Assembly: GCF_000696575.1 (NCBI RefSeq)
Contig: NZ_JMSQ01000005.1
Location: 186,001-250,000, forward strand
Length of the DNA: 64,000 bases
Source of the DNA: Siccibacter colletis
GTDB taxonomy: Bacteria; Pseudomonadota; Gammaproteobacteria; Enterobacterales; Enterobacteriaceae
Direction of reading: 5' to 3'
Part shown: piece by piece, positions 62,941 to 64,000 of the stretch
Position numbering within the stretch: the stretch's first letter is position 1
Layout: every line of letters begins with the position of its first letter
Made by a program: the position numbers and the translations under genes
The notes under the pieces: generated by a model
Database searches by the model: none
The model's input: only the letters and a program-made list of their open reading frames with translations
Told to the model about the DNA's origin: nothing

Positions 62941-63910
62941 TTCCCTTTCACGCCGGGCTGTCGGGCTGGCGCTTGGTGCCCTTTTGGGCGTTAGTACCCT
63001 AAGCCAGGCCGCTGAATCGGCGGCCCCCGAGGCGCTGCGCATCGGCTACCAGAAAGGCAGCGTCAGCATGGTGCTGGCGAAAAGCCATAAATTCCTCGAA
63101 CAGCGCTACCCCAACACCCGCATCACCTGGGTCGAGTTCCCGGCCGGGCCGCAGATGCTGGAAGCGCTGAACGTCGGCAGCATTGATGTCGGCAGCACCG
63201 GGGATATTCCGCCGATCTTTGCCCAGGCGGCAGGCGCGGACCTGGTGTATATCGGCTCCGAACCGGCGAAACCGAAAGCCGAAGTGATTCTGGTGCCGGA
63301 GAACAGCGCGCTGAAAAATGTCGCCGATCTGAAAGGCAAAAAGGTTGCGTTCCAGAAAGGCTCCAGCTCCCACAACCTGGTGCTGCGCGCCCTTCAGCAG
63401 GCCGGGCTGACCTTTAAGGATATTCAGCCGATTTATCTGTCGCCGGCCGATGCCCGCGCCGCCTTCCAGCAGGGCAACGTCGATGCCTGGGCCATCTGGG
63501 ACCCGTACTACTCCGCAGCTCTGCTGCACGGCGGCGTGCGGGTGCTGAAGGACGGTGAAGGACTTAAGCAGACCGGCTCCTTCTATTTAGCCGCGCGCCC
63601 TTACGCTGAGGCCAACGGCGATTTACTGCTCGGGGTACTGAAAACCTTCAGCGATGCCGATGCCCTGACCCTTTCACAGCGTCAGCAGAGCATCACGTTG
63701 CTGGCGACCAGCATGGGGCTGCCGGAAAAGGTGATCGCCACCTATCTCGATCATCGACCGCCGACATCGATTACCCCGGTAAATGAAGAAACCACCGCGC
63801 GTCAGCAGCAAACCGCCGATCTGTTCTACGAGAACCGCCTGGTGCCGAAGCAGCTCGACATCCGCGACCGCATCTGGCACCCCACCCTCACGAAAGGAGC
63901 GAAATCATGA
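62933..63910 (+). CDS. ssuA: Sulfonate ABC transporter substrate-binding protein SsuA
   Basis: Periplasmic binding protein for aliphatic sulfonates, delivering them to SsuBC. 325 residues with a signal peptide (cut after SQA) and the SsuA/NMT1-like fold: [18 protein letters not shown] near residue 36, [36 protein letters not shown] near 65-100 (split by loops), [15 protein letters not shown] near 142 and [13 protein letters not shown] near 185. AAGGAG lies 7 nt before its start. Overlaps ssuE by 8 nt and ssuD by 4 nt. Confidence 0.96.
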   Translation: MFSSLSRRAVGLALGALLGVSTLSQAAESAAPEALRIGYQKGSVSMVLAKSHKFLEQRYPNTRITWVEFPAGPQMLEALNVGSIDVGSTGDIPPIFAQAAGADLVYIGSEPAKPKAEVILVPENSALKNVADLKGKKVAFQKGSSSHNLVLRALQQAGLTFKDIQPIYLSPADARAAFQQGNVDAWAIWDPYYSAALLHGGVRVLKDGEGLKQTGSFYLAARPYAEANGDLLLGVLKTFSDADALTLSQRQQSITLLATSMGLPEKVIATYLDHRPPTSITPVNEETTARQQQTADLFYENRLVPKQLDIRDRIWHPTLTKGAKS

Positions 63911-64000
63911 GTCTGAATCTGTTCTGGTTTTTACCGACCCACGGCGACGGCCACTATCTGGGCAGCGATGAGGGCGCACGCCCGGTGGATCACAGTTACC
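63907..64000 (+). CDS. ssuD: FMNH2-dependent alkanesulfonate monooxygenase SsuD, 5' end only
   Basis: First 31 codons ([19 protein letters not shown], then PVDHSY) of the bacterial-luciferase-like monooxygenase that releases sulfite from alkanesulfonates with FMNH2 from SsuE. The ATG overlaps the ssuA stop (ATGA), indicating translational coupling. The gene runs off the right edge; the E. coli protein is about 380 residues. Confidence 0.95.
   Translation, partial: MSLNLFWFLPTHGDGHYLGSDEGARPVDHSY

Noticed and set aside
1-64000. Insertion sequences, transposase genes, toxin-antitoxin or phage-defence genes
   Set aside because: None was found among the genes I could identify; all large frames are accounted for by chromosomal core or the accessory genes listed.

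Overview
The window is chromosomal DNA of an Enterobacteriaceae close to the Enterobacter / Lelliottia / Leclercia group. Almost every gene is a recognisable orthologue of an E. coli K-12 gene from the 22-24 min region (opgGHC, clsC-ymdB, ycdXYZ, ghrA, serX, phoH, efeUOB, putPA, rutR, wrbA-yccJ, serT, yccA ... pyrD, ssuEAD), in nearly the E. coli order. Family assignments come from recalled knowledge of these proteins and visible motifs; no alignment or database search was run.

Layout. 1-5803: osmoregulated periplasmic glucan genes opgH (5' part only), opgG and opgC, then clsC and ymdB. 5869-9285: a Fur-box-controlled TonB-dependent siderophore receptor, a small secreted fimbrial-like protein, and ycdZ. 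9286-11621: ycdY-ycdX-ghrA. 11763-13370: two complete tRNA-Ser(GGA) genes, each with its own promoter, followed by a tandem array of 178-182 bp units. Each unit carries a terminator hairpin, and most end in the last 19 nt of the tRNA; REP-like palindromes flank the array. 13440-18069: phoH and the iron-uptake operon efeUOB with an intact efeU. 18302-21271: a NupC-like nucleoside transporter, a DUF3574 lipoprotein and an orphan CrtX-like glycosyltransferase. 21414-28416: putP/putA with PutA operators, an LprI-like protein, and rutR without the rutABCDEFG operon. 28648-30058: ymdF, wrbA, yccJ.

30096-34171 is the least E. coli-like stretch: a lipoprotein gene followed by a 998-residue periplasmic coiled-coil protein. 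That protein has almost ten 42-residue (126 bp) tandem repeats and a C-terminal FKBP-type domain. AT-rich DNA and serT follow. 34418-36037 is an orphan OppA-like binding protein. From 36293 to 60783 the core order resumes: yccA, tusE, acyP, rlmI, hspQ, yccU, mgsA, helD, yccF, yccS, sxy, sulA, ompA, matP, ycbZ, fabA, rmf, pqiCBA, uup, rlmL, ycbX, zapC. The window ends with pyrD and the start of the sulfonate operon ssuEAD.

Working together: opgGHC build periplasmic glucans; efeUOB and the TonB receptor import iron under Fur; putP/putA import and oxidise proline with PutA as its own repressor; ssuE/ssuD with SsuA scavenge sulfonate sulfur; pqiABC with ompA maintain the envelope; sulA, matP and zapC act on division and the Ter domain. 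The stretches most worth a second look are the serX repeat array and the coiled-coil/lipoprotein pair.
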